Assembly (NCBI GenBank): GCA_916048095.2
Contig: OU696574.1
Location: 11,653,087-11,717,086, forward strand
Source: Sacculina carcini
Taxonomy: Eukaryota; Arthropoda; Thecostraca; Sacculinidae
Length of the DNA: 64,000 nucleotides
Reading direction: 5' to 3'
In this document: positions 24,316 through 39,300 of the stretch, piece by piece
Layout of the letters: each line of letters opens with the position of its first letter
Position numbering within the stretch: the first letter of the stretch is position 1
Translations under genes and position numbers: made by a program
The notes under the pieces: model-generated
Seen by the model: only the letters and a program-made list of their open reading frames with translations
What the model was told of the DNA's origin: nothing
Databases searched by the model: none

Positions 24316-26790
24316 CGTAGGGCACACTTAGGTAACACTTAGGGTACATTTAGGTAACACTTAGGGCACACTTAGGTAACACTTAGGGTACATTTAGGTA
24401 ACACTTAGGGCACACTTAGGTAACACTTAGGGTACATTTAGGTAACACTTAGGGCACACTTAGGTAACACTTAGGTAACACTTAGGTAACACTTAGGTAA
24501 CACTTAGGTAACACTTAGGGCACACTTAGGTAATACTTAGGTAACACTTAGGGCACACTTAGGTAACACTTAGGGCACACTTAGGTAACACTTAAGGCAC
24601 ACTTAGGTAACACTTAGGGCACACTTAGGTAACACTTAGGGCACACTTAGGTAACACTTAGGGCACACTTAGGTAACACTTAGGGCACACTTAGGTAACA
24701 CTTAGGGCACACTTGGGTAACAGTTAGGGCACACTTGGGTAACACTTGGGTAACACTTGGGTAACACTTAGGTAACACTTAGGTAACACTTAGGTAACAC
24801 TTAGGTAACACTTAGGTAACACTTAGGTAACACTTAGGTAACACTTAGGGCACACTTAGGTAACACTTAGGGCACACTTAGGTTACACTTAGGGTACATT
24901 TAGGTAACACATAGGGTACATTTAGGTAACACTTAGGGCACACTTAGGTAACACTTAGGTAACACTTAGGTAACACTTAGGTAACACTTAGGGCACACTT
25001 AGGTAACACTTAGGGCACACTTAGGTAACAGTTAGGGCACACTTGGGTAACACTTGGGTAACACTTGGGTAACACTTAGGTAACACTTAGGTAACACTTA
25101 GGTAACACTTAGGTAACACTTAGGTAACACTTAGGTAACACTTAGGTAACACTTAGGTAACACTTAGGTAACACTTAGGGCACACTTAGGTAACACTTAG
25201 GGCACACTTAGGTTACACTTAGGGTACATTTAGGTAACACTTAGGTAACACTTAGGTAACACTTAGGTAACACTTAGGTAACACTTAGGGTACACTTAGG
25301 TAACACTTAGGGCACACTTAGGTAACACTTAGGGCACACTTAGGTTACACTTAGGGTACATTTAGGTAACACTTAGGGTACATTTAGGTAACACTTAGGG
25401 CACACTTAGGTAACACTTAGGTAACACTTAGGGCACACTTAGGTAACACTTAGGTAACACTTAGGTAACACTTAGGTAACACTTAGGTAACACTTAGGTA
25501 ACACTTAGGGCACACTTAGGTAACACTTAGGTAACACTTAGGGCACACTTAGGTAACACTTAGGGCACACTTAGGTAACACTTAGGTAACACGTAGGGCA
25601 CACTTAGGTAACACTTAGGTAACACTTAGGACACACTTAGGTAACACTTAGGTAACACTTAGGTAACACTTAGGTAACACTTAGGGCACACTTAGGTAAC
25701 ACTTAGGGCACACTTGGGTAACACTTATGGCACACTTAGGTAACACTTAGGGCACACTTAGGTAACACTTAGGTAACACTTAGGTAACACTTAGGTAACA
25801 CTTAGGTAACACTTAGGGCACACTTAGGTAACACTTAGGGCACACTTAGGTAACACTTAGGGCACACTTAGGTAACACTTAGGGCACACTTACGTAACAC
25901 TTAGGGCACACTTAGGTAACACTTAGGGCACACTTAGGTAACAGTTAGGGCACACTTGGGTAACACTTGGGTAACACTTGGGTAACACTTAGGTAACACT
26001 TAGGTAACACTTAGGTAACACTTAGGTAACACTTAGGTAACACTTAGGTAACACTTAGGTAACACTTAGGGCACACTTAGGTAACACTTAGGGCACACTT
26101 AGGTTACACTTAGGGTACATTTAGGTAACACATAGGGTACATTTAGGTAACACTTAGGGCACACTTAGGTAACACTTAGGTAACACTTAGGTAACACTTA
26201 GGTAACACTTAGGGCACACTTAGGTAACACTTAGGGCACACTTAGGTAACACTTAGGGCACACTTAGGTAACACTTAGGGCACACTTAGGTAACACTTAG
26301 GGCACACTTAGGTAACACTTAAGGCACACTTAGGTAACACTTAGGGCACACTTAGGTAACACTTAGGGCACACTTAGGTAACACTTAGGGCACACTTAGG
26401 TAACACTTAGGGAACACTTAGGACACACTTAGGTAACACTTAGGTAACACTTAGGTAACACTTAGGTAACACTTAGGTAACACTTAGGGTACACTTAGGG
26501 TACACTTAGGTAACACTTAGGGCACACTTAGGTAACACTTAGGGCACACTTAGGTTACACTTAGGGTACATTTAGGTAACACTTAGGGTACATTTAGGTA
26601 ACACTTAGGGCACACTTAGGTAACACTTAGGTAACACTTAGGGCACACTTAGGTAACACTTAGGTAACACTTAGGTAACACTTAGGTAACACTTAGGTAA
26701 CACTTAGGTAACACTTAGGTAACACTTAGGTAACACTTAGGTAACACTTAGGTAACACTTAGGTAACATTTAGGTAACATTTAGGTAACA
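24316..26790. repeat. Module M3', family L, lacking its T part
   Basis: The module begins at CGTAG 24316. If a T is imagined 319 bp upstream, every landmark falls at the same offset as in M1: CTTAA +594, GTTAG +726 (24723), CATAG +913, GTTAG +1034, CGTAG +1595 (25592), CTTAT-GGCACA +1727, CTTAC +1892, CATAG +2134, CTTAA +2321, GGAACA +2414 (26411) and next T +2794. It also shares the extra CTTGG before GTTAG (near 24,712). It is therefore a copy of M1 at an offset of 7,216 bp, without T, ATTAG and GGTTCA. Confidence 0.85.
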
Positions 26791-29067
26791 CTTATGTAAC
26801 ACTTAGGGCACATTTAGGTTACACTTAGGGCACACTTAGGTAACACTTAGGGTACACTTAGGTAACACTTAGGGTACACTTAGGTAACACTTAGGGCACA
26901 CTTAGGTAACACTTAGGGCACAATTAGGTTACACTTAGGGCACACTTAGGTAACACTTAGGGTTCATTTAGGTAACACTTAGGGCACACTTAGGTAACAC
27001 TTAGGTAACACTTAGGTAACACTTAGGTAACACTTAGGTAACACTTAGGTAACACTTAGGGCACACTTAGGTAACACTTAGGGCACACTTAGGTAACACT
27101 TAGGTAACACGTAGGGCACACTTAGGTAACACTTAGGGTACATTTAGGTAACACTTAGGGCACACTTAGGTAACACTTAGGGTACATTTAGGTAACACTT
27201 AGGGCACACTTAGGTAACACTTAGGGTACATTTAGGTAACACTTAGGGCACACTTAGGTAACACTTAGGTAACACTTAGGTAACACTTAGGTAACACTTA
27301 GGTAACACTTAGGGCACACTTAGGTAATACTTAGGTAACACTTAGGGCACACTTAGGTAACACTTAGGGCACACTTAGGTAACACTTAAGGCACACTTAG
27401 GTAACACTTAGGGCACACTTAGGTAACACTTAGGGCACACTTAGGTAACACTTAGGGCACACTTAGGTAACACTTAGGGCACACTTAGGTAACACTTAGG
27501 GCACACTTAGGTAACAGTTAGGGCACACTTGGGTAACACTTGGGTAACACTTGGGTAACACTTAGGTAACACTTAGGTAACACTTAGGTAACACTTAGGT
27601 AACACTTAGGTAACACTTAGGTAACACTTAGGTAACACTTAGGTAACACTTAGGGCACACTTAGGTAACACTTAGGGCACACTTAGGTTACACTTAGGGT
27701 ACATTTAGGTAACACATAGGGTACATTTAGGTAACACTTAGGGCACACTTAGGTAACACTTAGGTAACACTTAGGTAACACTTAGGTAACACTTAGGGCA
27801 CACTTAGGTAACAGTTAGGGCACACTTAGGTAACAGTTAGGGCACACTTGGGTAACACTTGGGTAACACTTGGGTAACACTTAGGTAACACTTAGGTAAC
27901 ACTTAGGTAACACTTAGGTAACACTTAGGTAACACTTAGGTAACACTTAGGTAACACTTAGGGCACACTTAGGTAACACTTAGGGCACACTTAGGTTACA
28001 CTTAGGGTACATTTAGGTAACACTTAGGTAACACTTAGGTAACACTTAGGTAACACTTAGGTAACACTTAGGGTACACTTAGGTAACACTTAGGGCACAC
28101 TTAGGTAACACTTAGGGCACACTTAGGTAACACTTAGGGCACACTTACGTAACACTTAGGGCACACTTAGGTAACACTTAGGGCACACTTAGGTAACAGT
28201 TAGGGCACACTTGGGTAACACTTGGGTAACACTTGGGTAACACTTAGGTAACACTTAGGTAACACTTAGGTAACACTTAGGTAACACTTAGGTAACACTT
28301 AGGTAACACTTAGGTAACACTTAGGTAACACTTAGGGCACACTTAGGTAACACTTAGGGCACACTTAGGTTACACTTAGGGTACATTTAGGTAACACATA
28401 GGGTACATTTAGGTAACACTTAGGGCACACTTAGGTAACACTTAGGTAACACTTAGGTAACACTTAGGTAACACTTAGGGCACACTTAGGTAACACTTAG
28501 GGCACACTTAGGTAACACTTAGGGCACACTTAGGTAACACTTAGGGCACACTTAGGTAACACTTAGGGCACACTTAGGTAACACTTAAGGCACACTTAGG
28601 TAACACTTAGGGCACACTTAGGTAACACTTAGGGCACACTTAGGTAACACTTAGGGCACACTTAGGTAACACTTAGGGAACACTTAGGACACACTTAGGT
28701 AACACTTAGGTAACACTTAGGTAACACTTAGGTAACACTTAGGTAACACTTAGGGTACACTTAGGGTACACTTAGGTAACACTTAGGGCACACTTAGGTA
28801 ACACTTAGGGCACACTTAGGTTACACTTAGGGTACATTTAGGTAACACTTAGGGTACATTTAGGTAACACTTAGGGCACACTTAGGTAACACTTAGGTAA
28901 CACTTAGGGCACACTTAGGTAACACTTAGGTAACACTTAGGTAACACTTAGGTAACACTTAGGTAACACTTAGGTAACACTTAGGTAACACTTAGGTAAC
29001 ACTTAGGTAACACTTAGGTAACACTTAGGTAACACTTAGGTAACATTTAGGTAACATTTAGGTAACA
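26791..29067. repeat. Module M4, shortened family L, 2,277 bp
   Basis: Counterpart of M2. CGTAG 27110 (+319) and GTTAG 27517 (+726) are followed by the GTTAG doublet at 27814 and 27836, CTTAC 28144 (+1353) and GGAACA 28677. There is no second CGTAG and no CTTAT-GGCACA. It is one monomer longer than M2, located in the canonical run between GGAACA and the next T (391 instead of 380 bp). Confidence 0.82.
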
Positions 29068-32000
29068 CTTATGTAACACTTAGGGCACATTTAGGTTACA
29101 CTTAGGGCACACTTAGGTAACACTTAGGGTACACTTAGGTAACACTTAGGGTACACTTAGGTAACACTTAGGGCACACTTAGGTAACACTTAGGGCACAA
29201 TTAGGTTACACTTAGGGCACACTTAGGTAACACTTAGGGTTCATTTAGGTAACACTTAGGGCACACTTAGGTAACACTTAGGTAACACTTAGGTAACACT
29301 TAGGTAACACTTAGGTAACACTTAGGTAACACTTAGGGCACACTTAGGTAACACTTAGGGCACACTTAGGTAACACTTAGGTAACACGTAGGGCACACTT
29401 AGGTAACACTTAGGGTACATTTAGGTAACACTTAGGGCACACTTAGGTAACACTTAGGGTACATTTAGGTAACACTTAGGGCACACTTAGGTAACACTTA
29501 GGGTACATTTAGGTAACACTTAGGGCACACTTAGGTAACACTTAGGTAACACTTAGGTAACACTTAGGTAACACTTAGGTAACACTTAGGGCACACTTAG
29601 GTAATACTTAGGTAACACTTAGGGCACACTTAGGTAACACTTAGGGCACACTTAGGTAACACTTAAGGCACACTTAGGTAACACTTAGGGCACACTTAGG
29701 TAACACTTAGGGCACACTTAGGTAACACTTAGGGCACACTTAGGTAACACTTAGGGCACACTTAGGTAACACTTAGGGCACACTTAGGTAACAGTTAGGG
29801 CACACTTGGGTAACACTTAGGTAACACTTGGGTAACACTTAGGTAACACTTAGGTAACACTTAGGTAACACTTAGGTAACACTTAGGTAACACTTAGGTA
29901 ACACTTAGGTAACACTTAGGTAACACTTAGGGCACACTTAGGTAACACTTAGGGCACACTTAGGTTACACTTAGGGTACATTTAGGTAACACATAGGGTA
30001 CATTTAGGTAACACTTAGGGCACACTTAGGTAACACTTAGGTAACACTTAGGTAACACTTAGGTAACACTTAGGGCACACTTAGGTAACACTTAGGGCAC
30101 ACTTAGGTAACAGTTAGGGCACACTTGGGTAACACTTGGGTAACACTTGGGTAACACTTAGGTAACACTTAGGTAACACTTAGGTAACACTTAGGTAACA
30201 CTTAGGTAACACTTAGGTAACACTTAGGTAACACTTAGGGCACACTTAGGTAACACTTAGGGCACACTTAGGTTACACTTAGGGTACATTTAGGTAACAC
30301 TTAGGTAACACTTAGGTAACACTTAGGTAACACTTAGGTAACACTTAGGGTACACTTAGGTAACACTTAGGGCACACTTAGGTAACACTTAGGGCACACT
30401 TAGGTTACACTTAGGGTACATTTAGGTAACACTTAGGGTACATTTAGGTAACACTTAGGGCACACTTAGGTAACACTTAGGTAACACTTAGGGCACACTT
30501 AGGTAACACTTAGGTAACACTTAGGTAACACTTAGGTAACACTTAGGTAACACTTAGGTAACACTTAGGGCACACTTAGGTAACACTTAGGTAACACTTA
30601 GGGCACACTTAGGTAACACTTAGGGCACACTTAGGTAACACTTAGGTAACACGTAGGGCACACTTAGGTAACACTTAGGTAACACTTAGGACACACTTAG
30701 GTAACACTTAGGTAACACTTAGGTAACACTTAGGTAACACTTAGGGCACACTTAGGTAACACTTAGGGCACACTTGGGTAACACTTATGGCACACTTAGG
30801 TAACACTTAGGGCACACTTAGGTAACACTTAGGTAACACTTAGGTAACACTTAGGTAACACTTAGGTAACACTTAGGGCACACTTAGGTAACACTTAGGG
30901 CACACTTAGGTAACACTTAGGGCACACTTAGGTAACACTTAGGGCACACTTACGTAACACTTAGGGCACACTTAGGTAACACTTAGGGCACACTTAGGTA
31001 ACAGTTAGGGCACACTTGGGTAACACTTGGGTAACACTTGGGTAACACTTAGGTAACACTTAGGTAACACTTAGGTAACACTTAGGTAACACTTAGGTAA
31101 CACTTAGGTAACACTTAGGTAACACTTAGGTAACACTTAGGGCACACTTAGGTAACACTTAGGGCACACTTAGGTTACACTTAGGGTACATTTAGGTAAC
31201 ACATAGGGTACATTTAGGTAACACTTAGGGCACACTTAGGTAACACTTAGGTAACACTTAGGTAACACTTAGGTAACACTTAGGGCACACTTAGGTAACA
31301 CTTAGGGCACACTTAGGTAACACTTAGGGCACACTTAGGTAACACTTAGGGCACACTTAGGTAACACTTAGGGCACACTTAGGTAACACTTAAGGCACAC
31401 TTAGGTAACACTTAGGGCACACTTAGGTAACACTTAGGGCACACTTAGGTAACACTTAGGGCACACTTAGGTAACACTTAGGGAACACTTAGGACACACT
31501 TAGGTAACACTTAGGTAACACTTAGGTAACACTTAGGTAACACTTAGGTAACACTTAGGGTACACTTAGGGTACACTTAGGTAACACTTAGGGCACACTT
31601 AGGTAACACTTAGGGCACACTTAGGTTACACTTAGGGTACATTTAGGTAACACTTAGGGTACATTTAGGTAACACTTAGGGCACACTTAGGTAACACTTA
31701 GGTAACACTTAGGGCACACTTAGGTAACACTTAGGTAACACTTAGGTAACACTTAGGTAACACTTAGGTAACACTTAGGTAACACTTAGGGCACACTTAG
31801 GTAACACTTAGGGCACACTTGGGTAACACTTATGGCACACTTAGGTAACACTTAGGGCACACTTAGGTAACACTTAGGTAACACTTAGGGCACACTTAGG
31901 TAACACTTAGGGCACACTTAGGTAACACTTAGGGCACACTTAGGTAACACTTAGGGCACACTTACGTAACACTTAGGGCACACTTAGGTAACACTTAGGG

Positions 32001-32873
32001 CACACTTAGGTAACAGTTAGGGCACACTTGGGTAACACTTGGGTAACACTTGGGTAACACTTAGGTAACACTTAGGTAACACTTAGGTAACACTTAGGTA
32101 ACACTTAGGTAACACTTAGGTAACACTTAGGTAACACTTAGGTAACACTTAGGGCACACTTAGGTAACACTTAGGGCACACTTAGGTTACACTTAGGGTA
32201 CATTTAGGTAACACATAGGGTACATTTAGGTAACACTTAGGGCACACTTAGGTAACACTTAGGTAACACTTAGGTAACACTTAGGTAACACTTAGGGCAC
32301 ACTTAGGTAACACTTAGGGCACACTTAGGTAACACTTAGGGCACACTTAGGTAACACTTAGGGCACACTTAGGTAACACTTAGGGCACACTTAGGTAACA
32401 CTTAAGGCACACTTAGGTAACACTTAGGGCACACTTAGGTAACACTTAGGGCACACTTAGGTAACACTTAGGGCACACTTAGGTAACACTTAGGGAACAC
32501 TTAGGACACACTTAGGTAACACTTAGGTAACACTTAGGTAACACTTAGGTAACACTTAGGTAACACTTAGGGTACACTTAGGTTACACTTAGGTAACACT
32601 TAGGGCACACTTAGGTAACACTTAGGGCACACTTAGGTTACACTTAGGGTACATTTAGGTAACACTTAGGGTACATTTAGGTAACACTTAGGGCACACTT
32701 AGGTAACACTTAGGTAACACTTAGGGCACACTTAGGTAACACTTAGGTAACACTTAGGTAACACTTAGGTAACACTTAGGTAACACTTAGGTAACACTTA
32801 GGTAACACTTAGGTAACACTTAGGTAACACTTAGGTAACACTTAGGTAACATTTAGGTAACATTTAGGTAACA
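29068..32873. repeat. Module M5, family L with an extra block, 3,806 bp
   Basis: Offsets up to GGAACA (+2414, at 31482) equal M3, including the broken CTTGG triplet at 29794 and second CGTAG at 30652. Instead of reaching T, the module runs through a second CTTAT-GGCACA (31829), CTTAC (31961), GTTAG (32016), CATAG (32214), CTTAA (32401) and GGAACA (32494), then T at 32874. The inserted block between the two GGAACA is 1,012 bp (92 monomers). Near 32,581 one of the usual paired GGTACA monomers is GTTACA instead. M5 marks the passage from family L to family S. Confidence 0.8.
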
Positions 32874-35800
32874 CTTATGTAACACTTAGGGCACATTTAG
32901 GTTACACTTAGGGCACACTTAGGTAACACTTAGGGTACACTTAGGTAACACTTAGGGTACACTTAGGTAACACTTAGGGCACACTTAGGTTACACTTAGG
33001 GCACAATTAGGTTACACTTAGGGCACACTTAGGTAACACTTAGGGTTCATTTAGGTAACACTTAGGGCACACTTAGGTAACACTTAGGTAACACTTAGGT
33101 AACACTTAGGTAACACTTAGGTAACACTTAGGTAACACTTAGGGCACACTTAGGTAACACTTAGGGCACACTTAGGTAACACTTAGGTAACACGTAGGGC
33201 ACACTTAGGTAACACTTAGGGTACATTTAGGTAACACTTAGGGCACACTTAGGTAACACTTAGGGTACATTTAGGTAACACTTAGGGCACACTTAGGTAA
33301 CACTTAGGGTACATTTAGGTAACACTTAGGGCACACTTAGGTAACACTTAGGTAACACTTAGGTAACACTTAGGTAACACTTAGGTAACACTTAGGGCAC
33401 ACTTAGGTAATACTTAGGTAACACTTAGGGCACACTTAGGTAACACTTAGGGCACACTTAGGTAACACTTAAGGCACACTTAGGTAACACTTAGGGCACA
33501 CTTAGGTAACACTTAGGGCACACTTAGGTAACACTTAGGGCACACTTAGGTAACACTTAGGGCACACTTAGGTAACACTTAGGGCACACTTAGGTAACAG
33601 TTAGGGCACACTTGGGTAACACTTGGGTAACACTTGGGTAACACTTAGGTAACACTTAGGTAACACTTAGGTAACACTTAGGTAACACTTAGGTAACACT
33701 TAGGTAACACTTAGGTAACACTTAGGTAACACTTAGGTAACACTTAGGGCACACTTAGGTAACACTTAGGGCACACTTAGGTTACACTTAGGGTACATTT
33801 AGGTAACACATAGGGTACATTTAGGTAACACTTAGGGCACACTTAGGTAACACTTAGGTAACACTTAGGTAACACTTAGGTAACACTTAGGGCACACTTA
33901 GGTAACACTTAGGTAACACTTAGGGCACACTTAGGTAACACTTAGGTAACACTTAGGTAACACTTAGGTAACACTTAGGTAACACTTAGGTAACACTTAG
34001 GGCACACTTAGGTAACACTTAGGGCACACTTGGGTAACACTTATGGCACACTTAGGTAACACTTAGGGCACACTTAGGTAACACTTAGGTAACACTTAGG
34101 GCACACTTAGGTAACACTTAGGGCACACTTAGGTAACACTTAGGGCACACTTAGGTAACACTTAGGGCACACTTACGTAACACTTAGGGCACACTTAGGT
34201 AACACTTAGGGCACACTTAGGTAACAGTTAGGGCACACTTGGGTAACACTTGGGTAACACTTGGGTAACACTTAGGTAACACTTAGGTAACACTTAGGTA
34301 ACACTTAGGTAACACTTAGGTAACACTTAGGTAACACTTAGGTAACACTTAGGTAACACTTAGGGCACACTTAGGTAACACTTAGGGCACACTTAGGTTA
34401 CACTTAGGGTACATTTAGGTAACACATAGGGTACATTTAGGTAACACTTAGGGCACACTTAGGTAACACTTAGGTAACACTTAGGTAACACTTAGGTAAC
34501 ACTTAGGGCACACTTAGGTAACACTTAGGGCACACTTAGGTAACACTTAGGGCACACTTAGGTAACACTTAGGTAACACTTAGGTAACACTTAGGTAACA
34601 CTTAGGTAACACTTAGGTAACACTTAGGTAACACTTAGGGCACACTTAGGTAACACTTAGGGCACACTTAGGTTACACTTAGGGTACATTTAGGTAACAC
34701 ATAGGGTACATTTAGGTAACACTTAGGGCACACTTAGGTAACACTTAGGTAACACTTAGGTAACACTTAGGTAACACTTAGGGCACACTTAGGTAACACT
34801 TAGGGCACACTTAGGTAACACTTAGGGCACACTTAGGTAACACTTAGGGCACACTTAGGTAACACTTAGGGCACACTTAGGTAACACTTAAGGCACACTT
34901 AGGTAACACTTAGGGCACACTTAGGTAACACTTAGGGCACACTTAGGTAACACTTAGGGCACACTTAGGTAACACTTAGGGAACACTTAGGACACACTTA
35001 GGTAACACTTAGGTAACACTTAGGTAACACTTAGGTAACACTTAGGTAACACTTAGGGTACACTTAGGGTACACTTAGGTAACACTTAGGGCACACTTAG
35101 GTAACACTTAGGGCACACTTAGGTTACACTTAGGGTACATTTAGGTAACACTTAGGGTACATTTAGGTAACACTTAGGGCACACTTAGGTAACACTTAGG
35201 TAACACTTAGGGCACACTTAGGTAACACTTAGGTAACACTTAGGTAACACTTAGGTAACACTTAGGTAACACTTAGGTAACACTTAGGGCACACTTAGGT
35301 AACACTTAGGGCACACTTGGGTAACACTTATGGCACACTTAGGTAACACTTAGGGCACACTTAGGTAACACTTAGGTAACACTTAGGGCACACTTAGGTA
35401 ACACTTAGGGCACACTTAGGTAACACTTAGGGCACACTTAGGTAACACTTAGGGCACACTTACGTAACACTTAGGGCACACTTAGGTAACACTTAGGGCA
35501 CACTTAGGTAACAGTTAGGGCACACTTGGGTAACACTTAGGTAACACTTGGGTAACACTTAGGTAACACTTAGGTAACACTTAGGTAACACTTAGGTAAC
35601 ACTTAGGTAACACTTAGGTAACACTTAGGTAACACTTAGGTAACACTTAGGGCACACTTAGGTAACACTTAGGGCACACTTAGGTTACACTTAGGGTACA
35701 TTTAGGTAACACATAGGGTACATTTAGGTAACACTTAGGGCACACTTAGGTAACACTTAGGTAACACTTAGGTAACACTTAGGTAACACTTAGGGCACAC

Positions 35801-36371
35801 TTAGGTAACACTTAGGGCACACTTAGGTAACACTTAGGGCACACTTAGGTAACACTTAGGGCACACTTAGGTAACACTTAGGGCACACTTAGGTAACACT
35901 TAAGGCACACTTAGGTAACACTTAGGGCACACTTAGGTAACACTTAGGGCACACTTAGGTAACACTTAGGGCACACTTAGGTAACACTTAGGGAACACTT
36001 AGGACACACTTAGGTAACACTTAGGTAACACTTAGGTAACACTTAGGTAACACTTAGGTAACACTTAGGGTACACTTAGGGTACACTTAGGTAACACTTA
36101 GGGCACACTTAGGTAACACTTAGGGCACACTTAGGTTACACTTAGGGTACATTTAGGTAACACTTAGGGTACATTTAGGTAACACTTAGGGCACACTTAG
36201 GTAACACTTAGGTAACACTTAGGGCACACTTAGGTAACACTTAGGTAACACTTAGGTAACACTTAGGTAACACTTAGGTAACACTTAGGTAACACTTAGG
36301 TAACACTTAGGTAACACTTAGGTAACACTTAGGTAACACTTAGGTAACATTTAGGTAACATTTAGGTAACA
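32874..36371. repeat. Module M6, family S with 1,287-bp insertion, 3,498 bp
   Basis: Offsets: ATTAG +132, CGTAG +319 (33193), CTTAA +594, GTTAG +726 (33600), CATAG +935, CTTAT-GGCACA +1166 (34040), CTTAC +1298, GTTAG +1353, CATAG +1551, second CATAG +1826, GGAACA 34980, second CTTAT-GGCACA 35327, CTTAC 35459, GTTAG 35514 (broken triplet), CATAG 35712, GGAACA 35992, T 36372. The two CTTAT-GGCACA are 1,287 bp (117 monomers) apart, which is exactly the excess over the 2,211-bp core module. No second CGTAG or lone GACACA is present, which defines family S. Confidence 0.83.
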
Positions 36372-39300
36372 CTTATGTAACACTTAGGGCACATTTAGGT
36401 TACACTTAGGGCACACTTAGGTAACACTTAGGGTACACTTAGGTAACACTTAGGGTACACTTAGGTAACACTTAGGGCACACTTAGGTTACACTTAGGGC
36501 ACAATTAGGTTACACTTAGGGCACACTTAGGTAACACTTAGGGTTCATTTAGGTAACACTTAGGGCACACTTAGGTAACACTTAGGTAACACTTAGGTAA
36601 CACTTAGGTAACACTTAGGTAACACTTAGGTAACACTTAGGGCACACTTAGGTAACACTTAGGGCACACTTAGGTAACACTTAGGTAACACGTAGGGCAC
36701 ACTTAGGTAACACTTAGGGTACATTTAGGTAACACTTAGGGCACACTTAGGTAACACTTAGGGTACATTTAGGTAACACTTAGGGCACACTTAGGTAACA
36801 CTTAGGGTACATTCAGGTAACACTTAGGGCACACTTAGGTAACACTTAGGTAACACTTAGGTAACACTTAGGTAACACTTAGGTAACACTTAGGGCACAC
36901 TTAGGTAATACTTAGGTAACACTTAGGGCACACTTAGGTAACACTTAGGGCACACTTAGGTAACACTTAAGGCACACTTAGGTAACACTTAGGGCACACT
37001 TAGGTAACACTTAGGGCACACTTAGGTAACACTTAGGGCACACTTAGGTAACACTTAGGGCACACTTAGGTAACACTTAGGGCACACTTAGGTAACAGTT
37101 AGGGCACACTTGGGTAACACTTGGGTAACACTTGGGTAACACTTAGGTAACACTTAGGTAACACTTAGGTAACACTTAGGTAACACTTAGGTAACACTTA
37201 GGTAACACTTAGGTAACACTTAGGTAACACTTAGGTAACACTTAGGGCACACTTAGGTAACACTTAGGGCACACTTAGGTTACACTTAGGGTACATTTAG
37301 GTAACACATAGGGTACATTTAGGTAACACTTAGGGCACACTTAGGTAACACTTAGGTAACACTTAGGTAACACTTAGGTAACACTTAGGGCACACTTAGG
37401 TAACACTTAGGTAACACTTAGGGCACACTTAGGTAACACTTAGGTAACACTTAGGTAACACTTAGGTAACACTTAGGTAACACTTAGGTAACACTTAGGG
37501 CACACTTAGGTAACACTTAGGGCACACTTGGGTAACACTTATGGCACACTTAGGTAACACTTAGGGCACACTTAGGTAACACTTAGGTAACACTTAGGGC
37601 ACACTTAGGTAACACTTAGGTAACACTTAGGTAACACTTAGGGCACACTTAGGTAACACTTAGGGCACACTTAGGTAACACTTAGGGCACACTTAGGTAA
37701 CACTTAGGGCACACTTACGTAACACTTAGGGCACACTTGGGTAACACTTGGGTAACACTTGGGTAACACTTAGGTAACACTTAGGTAACACTTAGGTAAC
37801 ACTTAGGTAACACTTAGGTAACACTTAGGTAACACTTAGGTAACACTTAGGTAACACTTAGGGCACACTTAGGTAACACTTAGGGCACACTTAGGTTACA
37901 CTTAGGGTACATTTAGGTAACACATAGGGTACATTTAGGTAACACTTAGGGCACACTTAGGTAACACTTAGGTAACACTTAGGTAACACTTAGGTAACAC
38001 TTAGGGCACACTTAGGTAACACTTAGGGCACACTTAGGTAACACTTAGGGCACACTTAGGTAACACTTAGGTAACACTTAGGTAACACTTAGGTAACACT
38101 TAGGTAACACTTAGGTAACACTTAGGTAACACTTAGGGCACACTTAGGTAACACTTAGGGCACACTTAGGTTACACTTAGGGTACATTTAGGTAACACAT
38201 AGGGTACATTTAGGTAACACTTAGGGCACACTTAGGTAACACTTAGGTAACACTTAGGTAACACTTAGGTAACACTTAGGGCACACTTAGGTAACACTTA
38301 GGGCACACTTAGGTAACACTTAGGGCACACTTAGGTAACACTTAGGGCACACTTAGGTAACACTTAGGGCACACTTAGGTAACACTTAAGGCACACTTAG
38401 GTAACACTTAGGGCACACTTAGGTAACACTTAGGGCACACTTAGGTAACACTTAGGGCACACTTAGGTAACACTTAGGGAACACTTAGGACACACTTAGG
38501 TAACACTTAGGTAACACTTAGGTAACACTTAGGTAACACTTAGGTAACACTTAGGGTACACTTAGGGTACACTTAGGTAACACTTAGGGCACACTTAGGT
38601 AACACTTAGGGCACACTTAGGTTACACTTAGGGTACATTTAGGTAACACTTAGGGTACATTTAGGTAACACTTAGGGCACACTTAGGTAACACTTAGGTA
38701 ACACTTAGGGCACACTTAGGTAACACTTAGGTAACACTTAGGTAACACTTAGGTAACACTTAGGTAACACTTAGGTAACACTTAGGGCACACTTAGGTAA
38801 CACTTAGGGCACACTTGGGTAACACTTATGGCACACTTAGGTAACACTTAGGGCACACTTAGGTAACACTTAGGTAACACTTAGGGCACACTTAGGTAAC
38901 ACTTAGGGCACACTTAGGTAACACTTAGGGCACACTTAGGTAACACTTAGGGCACACTTACGTAACACTTAGGGCACACTTAGGTAACACTTAGGGCACA
39001 CTTAGGTAACAGTTAGGGCACACTTGGGTAACACTTGGGTAACACTTGGGTAACACTTAGGTAACACTTAGGTAACACTTAGGTAACACTTAGGTAACAC
39101 TTAGGTAACACTTAGGTAACACTTAGGTAACACTTAGGTAACACTTAGGGCACACTTAGGTAACACTTAGGGCACACTTAGGTTACACTTAGGGTACATT
39201 TAGGTAACACATAGGGTACATTTAGGTAACACTTAGGGCACACTTAGGTAACACTTAGGTAACACTTAGGTAACACTTAGGTAACACTTAGGGCACACTT

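Larger units (their letters stand above)
24316..31500. repeat. Supra-repeat of about 7.22 kb, copy 2
   Basis: This copy comprises M3', M4 and the first 2.4 kb of M5. Landmarks align with copy 1 at offsets of 7,216 then 7,227 bp. The copies diverge just after GACACA following GGAACA. Copy 1 jumps to CGTAG at 24316, while this copy continues into the GGTACA pair and then a further CTTAT-GGCACA block (31829). The right edge is placed by that divergence. Confidence 0.82.
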
